A stretch of 6,682 nucleotides of DNA from Rubrobacter sp. (GTDB lineage: Bacteria; Actinomycetota; Rubrobacteria; Rubrobacterales; Rubrobacteraceae). Numbering within the stretch: position 1 is the first letter of the stretch; every line of letters begins with the position of its first letter. The translations under genes and the position numbers were made by a program. The notes beneath the pieces were generated by a model. The model saw only the letters and a list, made by a program, of their open reading frames with translations. It was not told the origin of the DNA and ran no database searches. The stretch spans positions 7,099 to 13,780 of the forward strand of contig JADDPV010000249.1 in NCBI GenBank assembly GCA_016781705.1. Direction: 5' to 3'. Shown piece after piece: positions 5,453-6,682 of this stretch.

Positions 5453-6637
5453 CTAGTACTTCGGGACGCTCGGGTCTATCTCCTCGCTCCAGGCGGTGAT
5501 GCCGCCCTTGACGTTGTAGACGTTCTGGAAGCCCGCGTCCTGCAGGAGCTTCACGGCTCTCGCGCTCCGCCCGCCGGTCTTGCAGTGGACGGCGAAGTTC
5601 TCGCCCCTGTCGAGCTCTATGAGTCGCTCGGGCAGCTCGCCGAGCGGTATGAGCCGCGCCCCGATGTTCGCCACCTCGTACTCGTGCGGCTCGCGCACGT
5701 CGAGCACGTTGACGCTCGCGCCGTTTTCCAGCTTCGCCTTCAGCTCGGAGACGGTGATCTCCGGGACCTCGTTCTGCGCCTCGGCGGCCTGGGCCTGCGG
5801 GATGCCGCAGAACTCCTGATAGTCTATGAGCTCCGTCACGGTCGGGTTCTCACCGCAAATGGGGCAGTTCGGGGCCTTCCTCAGCTTCATCTCCCTGAAG
5901 CGCATGCCGAGCGCGTCGTACAGCAGCAAGCGTCCGATGAGCGGCTCGCCGATGCCGAGGATCAGCTTCACCGTCTCGGTGGCCTGGATGATCCCGATGG
6001 CGCCGGGGAGTATCCCCAGAACGCCGCCCTCGGCGCAGCTGGGCACCAACCCTGGCGGCGGCGGCTCGGGGTAGAGGCAGCGGTAGCACGGACCCTCCTC
6101 GGCCCAGAAAACGCTCGCCTGTCCCTCGAAGCGGAAGATCGAACCGTACACGTTCGGCTTGCCGAGCAGCACGCACGCGTCGTTCACCAGGTAGCGCGTC
6201 GGGAAGTTGTCGGTGCCGTCCACGATCACGTCGAAGCCACGGAAGATGTCCAGGGCGTTCTCGCTGGTGAGCGCCTCCTCGAACGCCTCGACCTTCACGT
6301 TGGGGTTGATGTCGTTGATGCGGTCGCGGGCGCTCTCCATCTTGGGGCGTCCGACGTCGGAGGTGCCGTGGATGATCTGGCGCTGCAGGTTCGACTCGTC
6401 CACCACGTCGAAGTCGACGACTCCTAAAGTCCCGACGCCCGCTGCCGCGAGATAGAGCGCGAGCGGCGAACCGAGCCCCCCGGCCCCGATGGTCAGGACG
6501 CGGGCCTGCTTCAACTTCTTCTGCCCGTCGAGCGCGACCTCCGGCATGATCAGGTGCCGACTGTAACGCGCTATCTCCTCATTGGAGAGCTCGACCGCCC
6601 CATTGGGCAACCCTACTAACGGCTGGTGTGTCTGCAT
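5453..6637 (-). CDS. moeZ: MoeZ-type sulfur-carrier adenylyltransferase/sulfurtransferase (MoeB/ThiF + rhodanese)
   Basis: 394 residues in two domains. The ThiF/MoeB adenylyltransferase (about 17-275) has the nucleotide loop GAGGLGS (51-57), D75, R86 in SNLQRQ, K99 and D143 in DGTDN, matching the ATP-site residues of E. coli MoeB. R27 matches its arginine finger. C184/C187 and C258/C261 form the structural zinc site, and C201 is in the position of the conserved cysteine near the active site. A rhodanese domain (about 291-390) ends the protein, with active-site loop CKTGGR and nucleophile C352. Such fusions (MoeZ, MOCS3, Uba4) adenylate the C-terminal Gly of small sulfur-carrier proteins (MoaD, ThiS, CysO) and convert it to thiocarboxylate for molybdopterin, thiamine or cysteine synthesis in the cytosol. 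The ATG has AGAGG 8 nt upstream. The gene is read toward the kinase and its carrier partner is not in view. Which pathway dominates cannot be told from the sequence. Confidence 0.94.
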   Translation of the reverse strand: MQTHQPLVGLPNGAVELSNEEIARYSRHLIMPEVALDGQKKLKQARVLTIGAGGLGSPLALYLAAAGVGTLGVVDFDVVDESNLQRQIIHGTSDVGRPKMESARDRINDINPNVKVEAFEEALTSENALDIFRGFDVIVDGTDNFPTRYLVNDACVLLGKPNVYGSIFRFEGQASVFWAEEGPCYRCLYPEPPPPGLVPSCAEGGVLGILPGAIGIIQATETVKLILGIGEPLIGRLLLYDALGMRFREMKLRKAPNCPICGENPTVTELIDYQEFCGIPQAQAAEAQNEVPEITVSELKAKLENGASVNVLDVREPHEYEVANIGARLIPLGELPERLIELDRGENFAVHCKTGGRSARAVKLLQDAGFQNVYNVKGGITAWSEEIDPSVPKY

Positions 6638-6682
6638 GGTTGAAACCTCTTCGTCGAAACTGTTGTTTGGAACTTGGCGGCT
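6638..6682 (-). promoter_or_regulatory. Leader of moeZ with ribosome-binding site (cut by window edge)
   Basis: On the minus strand AGAGG (6650-6646) precedes the moeZ ATG by 8 nt. The 45 bp are more AT-rich than the coding DNA. No clear -10/-35 pair is visible, and the promoter may lie beyond the edge. Confidence 0.5.

Noticed and set aside
5372..6427. Plus-strand open frame of about 351 codons opposite moeZ
   Set aside because: Antisense shadow of moeZ; its Leu/Val/Ala/His-rich protein has no recognisable domain.

Overview
The window is high-GC DNA (roughly 65-68 %), with GC-rich third codon positions, frequent AGG arginine codons and a TTG start. It carries a primary-like sigma factor, an HtrA protease, an OmpR-type two-component pair and a MoeZ-type adenylyltransferase-rhodanese. 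This mix suggests a chromosomal segment of an actinobacterium, most likely Rubrobacter or a relative. That placement is an inference from composition and gene style. No mobile element, CRISPR array, tRNA or rRNA was found.

Layout: (1) 2-802 (+) is the 3' part of a polytopic membrane protein of the lysylphosphatidylglycerol-synthase transmembrane (flippase-like) family, cut by the left edge. (2) 834-1916 (-) is a membrane-anchored HtrA-type serine protease with one PDZ domain. (3) 1913-2821 (-) is a sigma-70 family factor of primary-like type; it overlaps the protease start by 4 bp, so the two are read as one sigma-protease operon. (4) 2822-3020 is a divergent control region with a perfect 14-bp palindrome and a second dyad. 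(5) 3021-3752 and 3752-5068 (+) are an OmpR/PhoB-family response regulator and its histidine kinase, overlapping by 1 bp. (6) 5069-5452 is a 384-bp gap without a convincing gene, rich in inverted repeats and ending in a terminator-like hairpin. (7) 5453-6637 (-) is a complete MoeZ/MoeB-rhodanese fusion protein.

The central block (sigma-htrA facing a response regulator-kinase operon) reads as an envelope-stress module. The kinase would sense the cell surface, the regulator would bind the shared intergenic region, and the sigma factor and surface protease would be outputs or partners. Mycobacteria place a two-component pair (MprAB) next to an HtrA protease (PepD), so the logic has precedent. 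Here, however, the sigma factor is a full RpoD-like protein rather than an ECF sigma, and no anti-sigma gene is visible. The module is an inference from gene order.

All genes belong to known families; I do not see a clearly new biological system. The points most worth a second look are the palindromic control region, the altered -10-reading residue in the sigma factor, the absence of HAMP and the extended ATP lid in the kinase, and the structured 384-bp gap.
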